DNA from: Geomicrobium halophilum
GTDB lineage: Bacteria; Bacillota; Bacilli; Bacillales; Marinococcaceae
Reading direction: 5' to 3'
Length of the DNA stretch: 64,000 nucleotides
Assembly: GCF_014207655.1 (NCBI RefSeq)
Contig: NZ_JACHHJ010000001.1
Location: 1,116,001-1,180,000 of the forward strand
The position numbers and the translations under genes were made by a program. Within the stretch, counting starts at the first letter, position 1. The number at the start of each line of letters is the position of its first letter. The notes beneath the pieces are model-generated. The model was not told the origin of the DNA, did no database searches, and was given only the letters and a program-made list of their open reading frames with translations. This document shows positions 36,835 to 46,333 of the stretch, in pieces.

Positions 36835-36954
36835 TTATTTTCTTTTTGCATCCAACCGTTCTTCGATTCGATTCATGGCGTCACGGTCATTAAGAATCGC
36901 TTCCCGATTGTCCCGTAATAAATCCACAAATCGAACATTCTTAATTCTTCTCAT
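36835..36954 (-). CDS. fbpB: FbpB-family small basic protein
   Basis: A 39-residue basic protein, MRRIKNVRFVDLLRDNREAI followed by LNDRDAMNRIEERLDAKRK. The pattern of FxxLxxxNREAIL and a late IEERL is that of Fur-regulated basic protein B, which in B. subtilis works with the small RNA FsrA to lower iron-rich protein synthesis, aconitase among the targets. GGAGG lies eight bases before the ATG. I did not see a clear Fur box in the short upstream gap. The aconitase gene lies about 1.1 kb upstream on the same strand. Confidence 0.7.
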   Translation of the reverse strand: MRRIKNVRFVDLLRDNREAILNDRDAMNRIEERLDAKRK

Positions 36955-36998
36955 TCAAAACGCCTCCTTTTCTATATTATTGGAAAAAATCCTCAAAC

Positions 36999-37718
36999 TT
37001 ATACACGTAAACGCGGGCTAAGATACCATTCACCTGCATTGTTGACTGTCAATAGGAAAATATCTTCGATCGAGGTATAACCCTGAGCTTTTAATCCCTT
37101 TTCTAACTCTTGTCGGGTCATAATCTTCTTCATGTTTTTAGAAATTAATTGACCGTCGGCAATAATTACACTTGGATAACCAGTGTTTTGCGGGTTTAAT
37201 CCAATGTCTTGTGCGGTTGCAGCATTATAAGGAGCTTTCTTGATCACACTAACCTGTCCATTCGGTTCCAATACTGCGTAATCAATTTCATTTAAATTAG
37301 AAGCATCATTTTGTCGAAGTTCCATTAATAATTGCTCAATGGTAACATTGCATTTCTTGAGCATATCATCGAGAATTTGCCCTTTTTCTATAATGATAAA
37401 CGGTTCATTTTCAATGACTCTCCTAAAAAGGGGCAATTTCAAACCCACATATGTTAGGAACCAATGCATAAATGCAATGACAGCAGCACCTGCAAAAGGG
37501 CCCCCAATATCTGTATCCCCGCTTGAGACCGTTTCCCCTAAAATATCACCTATAACGATTCCAAAAATAAAATCAAGGGGATCAATGTTGGCCATGGATC
37601 GCTGGCCAATAATTTTCACCATGATAAATATGTACACGTATACGACCAATGCACGGACGAGAAATCCATAAATCGGTAATTGCTCTGCACCTGTCCAAAT
37701 ATCCGTAATGAATTGCAT
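36999..37718 (-). CDS. DUF421/YetF-like membrane protein
   Basis: Protein of about 239 residues. Three membrane helices occupy roughly residues 15-100 (with KIIGQRSMANIDPLDFIFGIVIGDI), followed by two small soluble domains (IIIEKGQILDDMLKKCNVT and later GYPSVIIADGQL), the DUF421 pattern. In Bacillus several paralogs occur and some are sporulation-linked. GAGGATGGGA precedes the ATG. A 19-bp motif also present before ytvI lies 73 bp upstream. fbpB follows after 44 bp. Confidence 0.82.
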   Translation of the reverse strand: MQFITDIWTGAEQLPIYGFLVRALVVYVYIFIMVKIIGQRSMANIDPLDFIFGIVIGDILGETVSSGDTDIGGPFAGAAVIAFMHWFLTYVGLKLPLFRRVIENEPFIIIEKGQILDDMLKKCNVTIEQLLMELRQNDASNLNEIDYAVLEPNGQVSVIKKAPYNAATAQDIGLNPQNTGYPSVIIADGQLISKNMKKIMTRQELEKGLKAQGYTSIEDIFLLTVNNAGEWYLSPRLRV

Positions 37719-38060
37719 TATATCCCATCCTCTATATCATGTCGTTCTTTATAATTTCAGTTTTTTATTGAATTATTCACATTACGGTACGTGAAATTTT
37801 TATGTTAAAAAAGCGATATTTTTTAAGGACAGCACGCCTCTTATTAAAATGGCGGGAGTCACACCATACGTTTGAGGGTTAATGGCCCATGCTGATCTTT
37901 CGATCTTTACATTCCCTTAGTTTCCTCTTTTCTGATCTTTTAGGGAGATTTTTATTCCCCTAGCATTTATGTAAGCCATTACTCAACACTCTTCTTACTA
38001 TAAAAGCAAGGAAAGGTAAAGTCGGTGCCCTGCGCAAGTGTGAGACTGTCCATCGTAAAA
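37719..38060. other. Gene-free stretch between the DUF421 gene and aconitase terminator
   Basis: About 340 bp. It holds the promoter of the DUF421 gene and the 19-bp repeated motif; apart from those I see no gene, RNA or clear hairpin here. Confidence 0.5.
37791..37809. repeat. 19-bp motif, copy 2 (upstream of the DUF421 gene)
   Basis: Exact second copy of attacggtacgtgaaattt found at 15037-15055, at a similar place before a minus-strand membrane-protein gene. Confidence 0.5.
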
Positions 38061-38084
38061 AAACCAGCCAACAATGGCTGGTTT
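38061..38084 (-). terminator. Aconitase terminator
   Basis: A perfect ten-base stem AAACCAGCCA / TGGCTGGTTT with a four-base loop and a T run on the minus strand, 17 bp beyond the aconitase stop. Confidence 0.85.
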
Positions 38085-38100
38085 TAAAGTTACACTTTTA

Positions 38101-40830
38101 TTATTTCGGTACTGTTTCAGAAAGTTTGTTACGAAGAACCATCGGCAAGATTCCACCATGGCGGTAGTAATCAATTTCGATATCACTATCAAAGCGTACG
38201 ACTGCTTCAAATGTTTTCTTGTTGCCTTTGGTATCTTCTGCTGTAACAGTTACCTTTTCATGGGGTTTCACATCTTCGCCAATCTTTACATGGAACGTTT
38301 CATCACCGCTTAAGCCTAGTTCTTCAGCACCTTCTCCATCTTTAAATTGAAGAGGAAGAACGCCCATCAGGGCTAAGTTACTACGGTGAATACGTTCAAA
38401 GCTTTTCGCGATGACCATTTTGATTCCAAGAAGTGTCGTACCTTTGGCAGCCCAGTCACGTGAACTCCCCATCCCATAGTCATCACCGGCAATAACCACT
38501 AAGCCTGTGTTTTCTTTTTTATATTCCATCGCTGCATCATAGATGGCCATAACCTCTCCGGATGGCCAGTGCGTCGTAAAGCCGCCTTCTGTGCCTGGAG
38601 CTAATTGATTGCGGATACGAATGTTCGCAAATGTACCGCGCATCATTACTTCATGATTCCCACGGCGAGAACCATAAGAGTTAAATTGCGCCGGGGTTAA
38701 ACCTTTGGAGATTAAATACCGGCCTGCGGGGCTATCTTTTGCAATGGAGCCTGCAGGTGAAATGTGGTCGGTCGTAACCGAATCCCCAAATTTACCAATT
38801 ACTCTTAAACCATCAAGATTTTGAATCGCTTGTGGCTCTTTTGACAAGTTTTCAAAGAAAGGTGGATTTTGGATATATGTTGAATTCTCATCCCAATCAT
38901 AAAGAGACGCATCTTCTGTCGATTGCAGTTCATTCCAACGTTCATTGTTATCAAATACGCTGCTGTATTCTTCTTTAAAAAGCTCTGGAGATACATTCTC
39001 CTGGATGAATGTTTGAACCTCAGTTAGGCTTGGCCACAAATCACTGAAGTAAATATCTTGTCCATCTTGATCTTTCCCGAAAGAGTCTTTTCGGACGTCA
39101 AAGTTCACAGTTCCAGCGAGGGCATACGCGACAACGAGTGGTGGTGATGCTAAATAGTTCGCTCGTACAAGTGGGTGAATCCTTCCTTCGAAGTTTCGGT
39201 TCCCGCTAAGTACTGATGAAACAACTAAATCATTGTCAGCGATCGCTTGCTCCACTTCTTCTGGTAATGGACCGCTATTACCGATACAAGTCGTACAGCC
39301 ATAGCCCACAAGATTAAAACCAAGTTCATTCAGATAAGGCATCAAGCCTGAGTCTTCAAGGTAACGTGTGACTACTTTAGAACCGGGGGCGAGTGATGTT
39401 TTGACATATTCAGGAACATCAAGACCTTTTTCGATCGCTTTTTTAGCGACAAGGCCGGCTCCAATCATCACGGAAGGATTGGATGTGTTCGTACAACTTG
39501 TAATCGCAGCGATCGTAACCGCACCGGTTGTAAGTGTAGATGTTTTTCCATTCGGATGGGTAATCTCTACCTCTTTGTCGAATTCTTTGGCATTTAAACC
39601 AAAACCATGATTTCCTTCAGGTCCCGTTATTGCTTCCTTGAAAGATTGCTGCATGTCATCAAGTTCGATGAGGTCTTGCGGACGCTTCGGACCGGATAAT
39701 GCCGGCTCGATTTCGTCAAGATTTAATTCCACAACTTCTGAATAATGTGGCTCTGGAGCATCTTCGCTATAGAAAAGTCCATTTTCTTGACAATAAGCCC
39801 TAACAAGCTCGATTTGTTCTTCACTCCGGCCAGTTAGACGCAGGTAATTAAGCGATTCTTCGTCCACCGGGAAGAAACCACACGTTGCCCCGTATTCCGG
39901 TGCCATGTTCGAGATAGTAGCACGGTCAGCAAGGGACATAGCACTTAAGCCTGGGCCGTAAAATTCTACAAACTTACCAACCACGTTTTTCGAACGCAGA
40001 AGCTGTGTTACTTTTAACGCCAGGTCGGTTGCTGTTGCTCCGTGTGGAAGGCTGCCTTCCAGTTTTACCCCTACGACTTCAGGTGCTGGAAAATAAGAAG
40101 GCTGCTGCAGCATACCGGCTTCGGCTTCGATACCGCCAACGCCCCAGCCAAGTACACCGATGCCATTAATCATCGTTGTATGTGAGTCTGTACCAACGAG
40201 TGTATCTGGATAGGCAATTTTTTCCCCTTCCTCATTTTCTTTCACATGTACCACATTGGCAAGGTATTCCAGGTTCACTTGATGAACGATCCCTGTTGCT
40301 GGTGGAACAGCACTATAATTTTCAAATGCTTGCGTTGCCCAGCTCAACAACTTGTAACGTTCTTCATTTCTTTCAAATTCCAAGTTCATATTGCGGGTTA
40401 ATGAGTCGCTCGTCCCAAACTGGTCAACTTGAACCGAATGGTCAACAACGAGATCGGCTGGGATCGCAGGATCAATAGAAGCTGGATCTCCACCTAAATC
40501 TGCCATTGCTTTTCTTAGGGATGCAAGGTCAACAACAGCAGGTACTCCTGTGAAATCCTGAAGGATGACACGTGAGGGCTTGAATGGAACATCTTCGTTC
40601 CCGCCTTCTTTACTTCCCCAGTTAGCGAGACTCTCTACGTGTTCAGATTTAATCACTTTGCCATCTTGCTGCCTCAACAAAGATTCCAATAATACTTTAA
40701 TGGAATAAGGCAGTTTTGAAACGTCCCTCACACCTGCTTTCTCCAAAGCAGTGAGGTCGTAATAATGATAGGTTTCATTACCTACGTTTAGTGTTTTTTT
40801 CGCCTGATACATGTCATTGGTTTCTCCCAT
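38101..40830 (-). CDS. citB: Aconitate hydratase (aconitase A)
   Basis: TCA-cycle enzyme of about 909 residues that interconverts citrate and isocitrate, and in Bacillus also binds RNA when iron is low. The [4Fe-4S] cysteines are visible in [13 protein letters not shown] and [14 protein letters not shown]. The C-terminal swivel domain contains [16 protein letters not shown]. Length fits the AcnA/IRP type. A strong ribosome site GGGAGGGG lies before ATG 40830. A single promoter and terminator suggest a monocistronic unit. FbpB nearby could affect its expression under iron starvation. Confidence 0.97.
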   Translation of the reverse strand: MGETNDMYQAKKTLNVGNETYHYYDLTALEKAGVRDVSKLPYSIKVLLESLLRQQDGKVIKSEHVESLANWGSKEGGNEDVPFKPSRVILQDFTGVPAVVDLASLRKAMADLGGDPASIDPAIPADLVVDHSVQVDQFGTSDSLTRNMNLEFERNEERYKLLSWATQAFENYSAVPPATGIVHQVNLEYLANVVHVKENEEGEKIAYPDTLVGTDSHTTMINGIGVLGWGVGGIEAEAGMLQQPSYFPAPEVVGVKLEGSLPHGATATDLALKVTQLLRSKNVVGKFVEFYGPGLSAMSLADRATISNMAPEYGATCGFFPVDEESLNYLRLTGRSEEQIELVRAYCQENGLFYSEDAPEPHYSEVVELNLDEIEPALSGPKRPQDLIELDDMQQSFKEAITGPEGNHGFGLNAKEFDKEVEITHPNGKTSTLTTGAVTIAAITSCTNTSNPSVMIGAGLVAKKAIEKGLDVPEYVKTSLAPGSKVVTRYLEDSGLMPYLNELGFNLVGYGCTTCIGNSGPLPEEVEQAIADNDLVVSSVLSGNRNFEGRIHPLVRANYLASPPLVVAYALAGTVNFDVRKDSFGKDQDGQDIYFSDLWPSLTEVQTFIQENVSPELFKEEYSSVFDNNERWNELQSTEDASLYDWDENSTYIQNPPFFENLSKEPQAIQNLDGLRVIGKFGDSVTTDHISPAGSIAKDSPAGRYLISKGLTPAQFNSYGSRRGNHEVMMRGTFANIRIRNQLAPGTEGGFTTHWPSGEVMAIYDAAMEYKKENTGLVVIAGDDYGMGSSRDWAAKGTTLLGIKMVIAKSFERIHRSNLALMGVLPLQFKDGEGAEELGLSGDETFHVKIGEDVKPHEKVTVTAEDTKGNKKTFEAVVRFDSDIEIDYYRHGGILPMVLRNKLSETVPK

Positions 40831-40976
40831 GTATACCCCTCCCTTAACTCTATCTTATAACAAGAACAGAAAAATGTCGAAGCATAATTCATCATTTTTG
40901 TTAGGCTCAAAGACAAGTCAATTTGGTAGAAATGTGATAAACTAGAAATAGAGAATCATACACAGAGGTGAACAAC

Positions 40977-41405
40977 TTGAGTACAGATTTATTTATGTGG
41001 CTAATCGTTTTCTGGTCTGTGTTCATGGCAGTCTTTATGTTTATTGGCGGATTTTTTATGTTTCGTAAGTTTCTCAAAAGACTCCCAAAAGCAGATGGAC
41101 ATTCCATACTTGATTGGCAAGACCATTATATACAAAAAACACGCCATCTTTGGACAAAGCAGCAAAGCGATCTATTAGAAGAGCTTGTCTCCCCTGTGCC
41201 CGAGTTGTTCAGAGATGTTGCTAGAGAGAAAATTGCTGGTAAAATCGGAGAGTTGGCTTTAGACCAGCGTGCTGATCGAATTACCGAGGACTTAATTATC
41301 CGCGGCTATATACTAGCTACCCCTAAACGTGACCATAAGTTTTTACGAAAAAAGCTGGATGAAAAAGAGATGGATTACAGCCAATACGAGCAGCTATTTT
41401 ATTAG
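40977..41405 (+). CDS. yneK: DUF2621 family membrane protein (YneK)
   Basis: Protein of about 142 residues with one N-terminal membrane helix (LIVFWSVFMAVFMFIGGFFMF) and a soluble helical domain with LLEELVSPVPELFRDVAREKIAGKIGELAL. It matches YneK of B. subtilis, found beside citB in the same order. TTG 40977 is the probable start, six bases after AGAGGTGA; the upstream GTG lies inside that site. Function unknown. Confidence 0.82.
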   Translation: MSTDLFMWLIVFWSVFMAVFMFIGGFFMFRKFLKRLPKADGHSILDWQDHYIQKTRHLWTKQQSDLLEELVSPVPELFRDVAREKIAGKIGELALDQRADRITEDLIIRGYILATPKRDHKFLRKKLDEKEMDYSQYEQLFY

Positions 41406-41418
41406 CCATAGGTTAACG

Positions 41419-41443
41419 GCTCCCTAACATGGGAGCTTTTTTT
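41419..41443 (+). terminator. YneK terminator
   Basis: A GCTCCC / GGGAGC stem with a six-base loop followed by seven T. Confidence 0.8.
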
Positions 41444-41954
41444 ACGTTCGCTCCCCACCTGTCACGTTCCATACCGCACTTTTTAATTGTTGTGCCTCTT
41501 TCCGGTATAAAATGAGCATGGCGATGCGCCAGGGGGCAATCATCCCATAAGCAAGGAGGAAAAACATACCAGCCAGTTGCGGCAACTGGATTTGTTCTCC
41601 GATCACGAGCTTAACGATGACACGAACAATCAATAAACCGGCCAACAAAAAAATGAAGAGTTTTGATCTTTGCATATAAATATCGCCGTCACGAATTTCA
41701 AAATGTGACGTCCGAATCAATAAATAAGAACAGGCAATTCCTAAGAGCAAAGGAGCAACAATTTGAGGGGCAGGGAGTTGGGCAGGCTCATATAAAAACA
41801 TGAGAAAACCAGTGCTCATCATAATCGGGGGGATAATGATTTTCTTCACAGAAGCTGGCTTCTCGATAGCCTTCATTCTTATAAAAATGGCTAACGTCCC
41901 CATCCCAACCGCACCAATCGTTGTAAGTATGAATAGAAATGTCGTCTCTGACAT
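41442..41954 (-). CDS. ccdC: CcdC-family membrane protein (YneJ)
   Basis: Protein of about 170 residues with five predicted membrane helices. It contains GTLAIFIRMKAIEKPASVKKIIIPPIMMSTG and EIRDGDIYMQRSKLF, as in CcdC. In Bacillus, ccdC lies next to ccdA, whose product is needed for cytochrome c maturation and spore synthesis; no ccdA is present here. GGAGGTGA precedes ATG 41954. Confidence 0.8.
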   Translation of the reverse strand: MSETTFLFILTTIGAVGMGTLAIFIRMKAIEKPASVKKIIIPPIMMSTGFLMFLYEPAQLPAPQIVAPLLLGIACSYLLIRTSHFEIRDGDIYMQRSKLFIFLLAGLLIVRVIVKLVIGEQIQLPQLAGMFFLLAYGMIAPWRIAMLILYRKEAQQLKSAVWNVTGGERT

Positions 41955-42420
41955 GAGGTTCACCTCCACGGTCCTTCAAAGAGGGACAAAAAGTGGTTTT
42001 TCAGGAAATCCATATAGGCTATAAAATGATCCGTTAGCTTGTCCAGCTACTTCCTATGACTTTTTGTAATAACCTCTTAAAGGCATCATTACCATTTATC
42101 ATACACTTCCAGGCCAAATTAATGCAATCTTATCTACAAAAAGGGAGGACTAAACAAACATGATGCTTTTCGACACCCCACTGAGCATAAAAATGAATCG
42201 CTAGTGTCACCATTCCTTTCACAAAAAAGAGACGAATAGGTCGAGAAGACGTAGCTTTGAGCAACCTGCTTGCACCACGAAAGCACTCCCTTCTCACGAA
42301 GGAAAAAAGTGGGATTCTTTTTCGAGGATATCATGTTCATACGTGAGGAGCTTTAGAGGCAAGACGACGAAGAGATACGAATGCTATTTTCCCGGACTTT
42401 TTTAACACAACCTCTATAAG
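41955..42420. other. Intergenic region with a possible leader-like ORF
   Basis: No convincing gene. On the plus strand, GGGAGG precedes an ATG at 42161 that opens a 14-codon frame ending at TAG; about 80 sense codons without stops follow in the same frame, but they look like random coding. It might be a decayed gene where ccdA/yneI would lie in related genomes. Confidence 0.35.
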
Positions 42421-42444
42421 AAAAAAACACCTCAATCGAGGTGT
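42421..42444 (-). terminator. YneF terminator
   Basis: A seven-base stem ACACCTC / GAGGTGT with a four-base loop and a run of seven T on the minus strand. Confidence 0.8.
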
Positions 42445-42448
42445 CTAG

Positions 42449-42673
42449 TCATTTTTTATCTTGCTGCTTCTGCATGGCCTTCATCATCTGGTTGATTTTC
42501 TTTTGCGATGGGTTTTGTCCCATTTGCATCATCATCACGCGCAGCATCTGTTCATTAATAGGTGGATTCTTTTTCATATAATTCATCATCGTCTTACGAG
42601 CAATGAAGAAGCCTCCAACTAGTCCCAGAACCAAGGCTGCTAGTGCTATTAAAACAACCCAAATCGTACTCAT
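42449..42673 (-). CDS. yneF: UPF0154 membrane protein YneF
   Basis: Protein of about 74 residues with a single N-terminal membrane helix ([22 protein letters not shown]) followed by a basic amphipathic domain with [27 protein letters not shown], the UPF0154 signature. ATG 42673 is preceded by AAGGAGG; the longer upstream reading overlaps non-coding DNA. Function unknown; its place after sirA is the normal one. Confidence 0.88.
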   Translation of the reverse strand: MSTIWVVLIALAALVLGLVGGFFIARKTMMNYMKKNPPINEQMLRVMMMQMGQNPSQKKINQMMKAMQKQQDKK

Positions 42674-42772
42674 GAGATTCGACCTCCTTACGTCGATAAC
42701 ACGGTATCTGTGTGATTCGTAAGCAAACATTAGTCATTATACCGTATCCATCACACGTTGAAAAGACCGCTC

Positions 42773-43210
42773 TCATGAATGATGAAGTTGGGAATGGATC
42801 TTCATTGGTTTTAACCATCCATATTTTTCACGTTGAATATCACAAGCGAAAAAATAAGGGTCGTACATTTGTAATTGATCGAACCAAATCCACTCATTTT
42901 CCAGCCCAAGCATACTAAAAATTTGAACCCTTCTTTCACTGACTGTTACCTTAACACCTTTCTCCCCTTGCAAGGAGAAAAAGTATCGTTCGCTATCGCT
43001 TTCATTTTTGTACATTTGTAACGAGGAAAACCACTCCACTAAATGCTGGATGGAAATCGGTCTGCATATATAGTCGACTTGTTTTTGGAGAATAGATTGT
43101 ATAGAACGTATGGTTTCATACTCTTTAAATAACTGGAATAATTTGATTTCCATTTGAAAATATTGATGAGCAATCTCTGGCCTTAATAAATAAATGTCAT
43201 AACGGTGCAA
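42773..43210 (-). CDS. sirA: SirA, sporulation inhibitor of DNA replication
   Basis: Protein of about 145 residues resembling YneE/SirA: near the start HRYDIYLLRPEIAHQYF, in the middle QVDYICRPISIQHL, and the conserved end DIQREKYGWLKPMK. SirA binds DnaA domain I at the start of sporulation and blocks new rounds of replication. TTG 43210 is the start: AAAGGAGG lies seven bases upstream and a TTGACA promoter lies inside the longer upstream reading. Length then matches the B. subtilis protein. Confidence 0.85.
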   Translation of the reverse strand: MHRYDIYLLRPEIAHQYFQMEIKLFQLFKEYETIRSIQSILQKQVDYICRPISIQHLVEWFSSLQMYKNESDSERYFFSLQGEKGVKVTVSERRVQIFSMLGLENEWIWFDQLQMYDPYFFACDIQREKYGWLKPMKIHSQLHHS

Positions 43211-43244
43211 GCGCTCGTCCTCCTTTGTACGCCTGCCCCTACTG

Positions 43245-43273
43245 TAATATCTGGCAGAAAAGAAATTTGTCAA
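43245..43273 (-). promoter_or_regulatory. sirA promoter
   Basis: On the minus strand TTGACA (43273-43268) and ATATTA (43250-43245) are 17 bp apart. The start codon lies 34 bp beyond. This fits a sigma-A type promoter for sirA. Confidence 0.6.
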
Positions 43274-43299
43274 TATTTGCACGATTTACATCGTTATTT

Positions 43300-43309
43300 A
43301 TCGACAAAA
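43300..43309 (-). promoter_or_regulatory. Candidate Spo0A box before sirA
   Basis: The minus strand reads TTTTGTCGAT, matching six of the seven bases of the 0A box TGTCGAA. It lies about 27 bp upstream of the -35 element. sirA is a direct Spo0A target in B. subtilis, so the site is plausible; it overlaps the tkt terminator tail. Confidence 0.4.
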
Positions 43310-43346
43310 GGTTGCCCCCGATGTCTTCGTGGACGGGGCAACCTTT
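43307..43346 (-). terminator. Transketolase terminator
   Basis: A twelve-base perfect stem AAAGGTTGCCCC / GGGGCAACCTTT with a 16-base loop and a short T run on the minus strand, beginning a few bases after the tkt stop. Confidence 0.8.
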
Positions 43347-43354
43347 CATGCTTA

Positions 43355-45349
43355 TTACTCTTCTCGGCCTAGAAGTGCTTTCACTTCAGCGACTACGTTT
43401 TCATCGTGAAAACCATACTCTTTCATGACGACATCGCCAGGGGCAGATGCACCGAAACGATCAATTCCAATTTTCTTGCCATTCACTCCTGTATATCGAT
43501 CCCATCCGAAAGTGGTGCCTGCTTCGAGTGAAACCGTTGGGATCGCAGGATCAATCACAGATTGTTGATATTCCATCGTTTGATTTTCAAAACGATCATG
43601 ACTTGGCATGCTAATCACTCGGACAGCAATTCCATCTTCAGATAACTTCTTTTTCGCGTCCATCGCGAGTGATACTTCAGAGCCCGTAGCCACGATCGCG
43701 ACCTCCGGCTTTTCTGCATCAGATAAAACGTATGCCCCTTTTCGCACTTTCTCATACGCCACATCAGCTTCTACAAGTGTAGGTAACCCTTGACGTGTTA
43801 AAACAAGTGCGGTTGGGTGATCGTTTGCTTCCAATGACAGTTGCCAAGCTGCGATCGTTTCATTTCCATCCGCTGGTCGAATTACTGACAGATTTGGGAT
43901 GGTTCGCAATGAAGCAAAGTGTTCGATCGGCTCGTGGGTTGGGCCGTCCTCACCAACAGCAATGCTATCGTGGGTGAACACATACGTTACTGGAACCCCC
44001 ATCAAGGCAGAAAGCCGAATAGCCGGGCGCATATAATCCGAAAACACGAGGAAGGTAGCCCCATACGCATGAAGTCCGCCATGCAACGCGATCCCATTGA
44101 CAGCTGTTGCAGTTGCAAATTCCCTTACACCGAACCATACATTCCGACCTGCGCGGTTATCTTTTGTAAAGTCCTCATATTTATCCATCAAGGTATTATT
44201 AGAAGATGCTAGGTCGGCAGATCCTCCAAATAAGCCATTCACTTGTTTAGAGATCGCCTGTATTGCTGCTCCTGAAGCTTTACGAGTAGCAAGATTGTCT
44301 TCACCAACTTTATAAGCCGGTAATTCCTCTAAGGTTTCTGTTTTCCAATCGCGGGCAAACGCGCGGTTGAGCTCTTCAGCTTTTTCAGGATGTTCTTTTT
44401 GATAAGCTTCATAGAGGTCAACCCACTCTTCATAATCGCGGATGGCTTCCTTTTTCTTGTTTTCAAAAAAGGAACGAACTTCTTCTGGAATGTGGAACGG
44501 TTCATGCTCCCACTGATAAGCTTCTTTTACCAGTGCAGCTTCCTCTTCACCTAATGGCTTCCCGTGAGCATCATTTGTACCCGACCGATTCGGTGAACCA
44601 TAACCGATCACCGTTTTCACTTCAATGAAACTCGGCCTAGGGTCATGTTTAGCTTCCTGAATCGCCTGATCGATGGCTTCTACGTCATTACCGTCCTCTA
44701 TATAAATCGTATGCCAACCGTAAGCCTCATAACGCTTGCATACATCTTCTGAGAATGCACGGTTGAGATCCCCATCTAGGGAGACATCATTTGAATCATA
44801 CAGCACAATCAAACGACCCAGCTTCTGATGTCCAGCAAGAGAAGCAGATTCAGAAGCAACTCCTTCCATCACATCCCCATCACTGCAAATCACGTACGTA
44901 TAATGGTTAAAAAGCTTGAAATTTTCTTGATTGTATGTGGCAGCAAGATGCGCTTCAGCCATCGCCATTCCTGTCGACATGGCAATCCCTTGTCCTAACG
45001 GTCCAGTCGTTGCATCAACACCCGCTGTATGCCCATACTCTGGATGACCCGGAGTCTTGCTCCCCCATTGTCTAAAGTTCTTCAATTCGTTCAAACTCAA
45101 ATCATATCCGCTTAAATGCAATAAACTGTATAACAGCATCGAACCATGGCCAGCGGATAATACAAACCGATCACGATCCCACCAGTCTGGTTTGTTAGGG
45201 TTATGCTTGAAATGCCTCGTCCATAATGCAAATGCCATTGGCGCCGCCCCCATTGGTAAACCTGGGTGACCTGCATTTGCTTGATTGACACTATCGATTG
45301 ATAATGTACGTATTGTATTAATGGCTTTTTGTTCTATGTCTGAACTCAC
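43355..45349 (-). CDS. tkt: Transketolase
   Basis: Thiamine diphosphate enzyme of about 664 residues in the pentose phosphate pathway, moving two-carbon units between sugar phosphates. The N-terminal histidine motif [14 protein letters not shown], the ThDP motif GDGDVMEG-like ([20 protein letters not shown]), and the pyrimidine domain motif [20 protein letters not shown] are present. Start is GTG 45349 with GAGAGGATGGGA upstream. The order ynzC-tkt-sirA matches the Bacillus core arrangement. Confidence 0.97.
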   Translation of the reverse strand: MSSDIEQKAINTIRTLSIDSVNQANAGHPGLPMGAAPMAFALWTRHFKHNPNKPDWWDRDRFVLSAGHGSMLLYSLLHLSGYDLSLNELKNFRQWGSKTPGHPEYGHTAGVDATTGPLGQGIAMSTGMAMAEAHLAATYNQENFKLFNHYTYVICSDGDVMEGVASESASLAGHQKLGRLIVLYDSNDVSLDGDLNRAFSEDVCKRYEAYGWHTIYIEDGNDVEAIDQAIQEAKHDPRPSFIEVKTVIGYGSPNRSGTNDAHGKPLGEEEAALVKEAYQWEHEPFHIPEEVRSFFENKKKEAIRDYEEWVDLYEAYQKEHPEKAEELNRAFARDWKTETLEELPAYKVGEDNLATRKASGAAIQAISKQVNGLFGGSADLASSNNTLMDKYEDFTKDNRAGRNVWFGVREFATATAVNGIALHGGLHAYGATFLVFSDYMRPAIRLSALMGVPVTYVFTHDSIAVGEDGPTHEPIEHFASLRTIPNLSVIRPADGNETIAAWQLSLEANDHPTALVLTRQGLPTLVEADVAYEKVRKGAYVLSDAEKPEVAIVATGSEVSLAMDAKKKLSEDGIAVRVISMPSHDRFENQTMEYQQSVIDPAIPTVSLEAGTTFGWDRYTGVNGKKIGIDRFGASAPGDVVMKEYGFHDENVVAEVKALLGREE

Positions 45350-45524
45350 TTGGTCCCATCCTCTCTCTATTACAAATGGTTTCTCTTATTTATGATAAAC
45401 GCTTTCAGTGTGTAAAACAAGAAGCTCTGTAGAAATCTGTCTTTTACTGATTTTAAAAACGCTTCCCTATTAAATAAGGGGCAGTCTCCAAAGTCATTTA
45501 AGGAATTTTAATCCCTAAAATCAC

Positions 45525-45581
45525 TTCCAAAAAAGCGACCCCGCACCACTTTTAAAGTGATACGGGATCGCTTTTTTGGAA
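45525..45581. terminator. Long hairpin terminator after ynzC
   Basis: The outer arm TTCCAAAAAAGCGA pairs with TCGCTTTTTTGGAA, with an imperfect inner stem ending in CACTTTTAAAGTG. It lies between tkt and ynzC and indicates that tkt has its own promoter. Confidence 0.8.
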
Positions 45582-45632
45582 TGAAGCCAACTGCTTATAT
45601 CCTTTTGGAACAGCTCCTAGAATCTCAAAGCG

Positions 45633-45866
45633 TTAGTGAGAACGGCGCTTTTTCTTCGCGTCCCGCAATTTCTTTGGTGTTACTTCTTTCCCCTCTTCAT
45701 CCATAACCGTCACAGTTTGAATTTGCTGATTAAAAGAAGCTCTAAAGTTATTTAAATATTCCTGCCTTAGATTTTTTTGCTCGTCCTCTTCATCGGGCGT
45801 CAAGCCTGTGGTTTTTTCTCTTTTGGCCAGCTCGTTGATTCGATCAAGCTTTTCGTCAGATATCAA
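45633..45866 (-). CDS. ynzC: DUF896 protein YnzC
   Basis: Helical protein of about 77 residues: MISDEKLDRINELAKREKTT, then GLTPDEEDEQKNLRQEYLNNFRAS, ending in the basic tail KKLRDAKKKRRSH. DUF896 members are SOS-linked in B. subtilis, where ynzC follows yneA and yneB. Here a short membrane ORF takes that place. The ATG follows AAGGAGGAGACTT. Function unknown. Confidence 0.9.
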   Translation of the reverse strand: MISDEKLDRINELAKREKTTGLTPDEEDEQKNLRQEYLNNFRASFNQQIQTVTVMDEEGKEVTPKKLRDAKKKRRSH

Positions 45867-46058
45867 TAAGTCTCCTCCTTGTCATTGTTTTAACTTATTG
45901 TAACTATAACCCTAGTATCTGGATGAGATCAATGCTTAAAACTTTATTATATCACGATAAATATCGATTTAAAACAAGTTGTAATTGTTTTTTTAACGTT
46001 TCCTCTATATTCCTTTTGTTCTTTCATCCATTTAATGACTCCCTGTTGCAGGACCCAT

Positions 46059-46175
46059 CTAAAGTGTATAGTGGGCAACCATTGTTAACATTATTACGGA
46101 TAAAGAAAATAAAACCATTAGAATTCGTTCCTCTGACCTTTGCTTTTTTTGCTTTCTTGATTTTTGTTGACTCAT
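46059..46175 (-). CDS. 38-residue membrane ORF in the yneA position, candidate SOS protein
   Basis: Begins at ATG 46175 with GGGAGG seven bases upstream. The sequence is a basic start (MSQQKSRKQKKQRSEER) followed by a single hydrophobic helix (ILMVLFSLSVIMLTMVAHYTL) and stops. In B. subtilis this place, divergent from lexA, holds yneA, an SOS cell-division inhibitor with one membrane helix and a LysM domain. Here no LysM domain follows in any frame that I could read. A LexA-box-like palindrome lies about 55 bp upstream. It may be a reduced or truncated YneA. Confidence 0.5.
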   Translation of the reverse strand: MSQQKSRKQKKQRSEERILMVLFSLSVIMLTMVAHYTL

Positions 46176-46229
46176 GCAATGACCTCCCGGAACATTTATT
46201 CGTATTAAGGATATATATACTGTACAATA

Positions 46230-46243
46230 AGAACTATTGTTCG
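46230..46243. promoter_or_regulatory. LexA (SOS) box 1
   Basis: AGAACTATTGTTCG contains the palindrome GAAC-N4-GTTC typical of Bacillus SOS boxes (CGAAC-N4-GTTCG). It lies between the divergent lexA gene and the 38-residue ORF. Confidence 0.65.
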
Positions 46244-46271
46244 TGCAAGATTTTTTAGAACTAGTGTTTGC

Positions 46272-46286
46272 AAACATTTGTTTTGT
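46272..46286. promoter_or_regulatory. LexA (SOS) box 2
   Basis: The sequence CAAACATTTGTTTTG has an AAAC-N4-GTTT palindrome close to the SOS consensus. It lies 48 bp before the lexA start and would allow autorepression. Confidence 0.55.
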
Positions 46287-46333
46287 ATGCTACGATCTTT
46301 TCAAGAACTTAACTTAAGCGAGAGGTGAAAAGA

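Noticed and set aside
42134-42340. 68-codon minus-strand frame between ccdC and yneF
   Set aside because: Composition looks random (many S, C and F), and there is no ribosome site.
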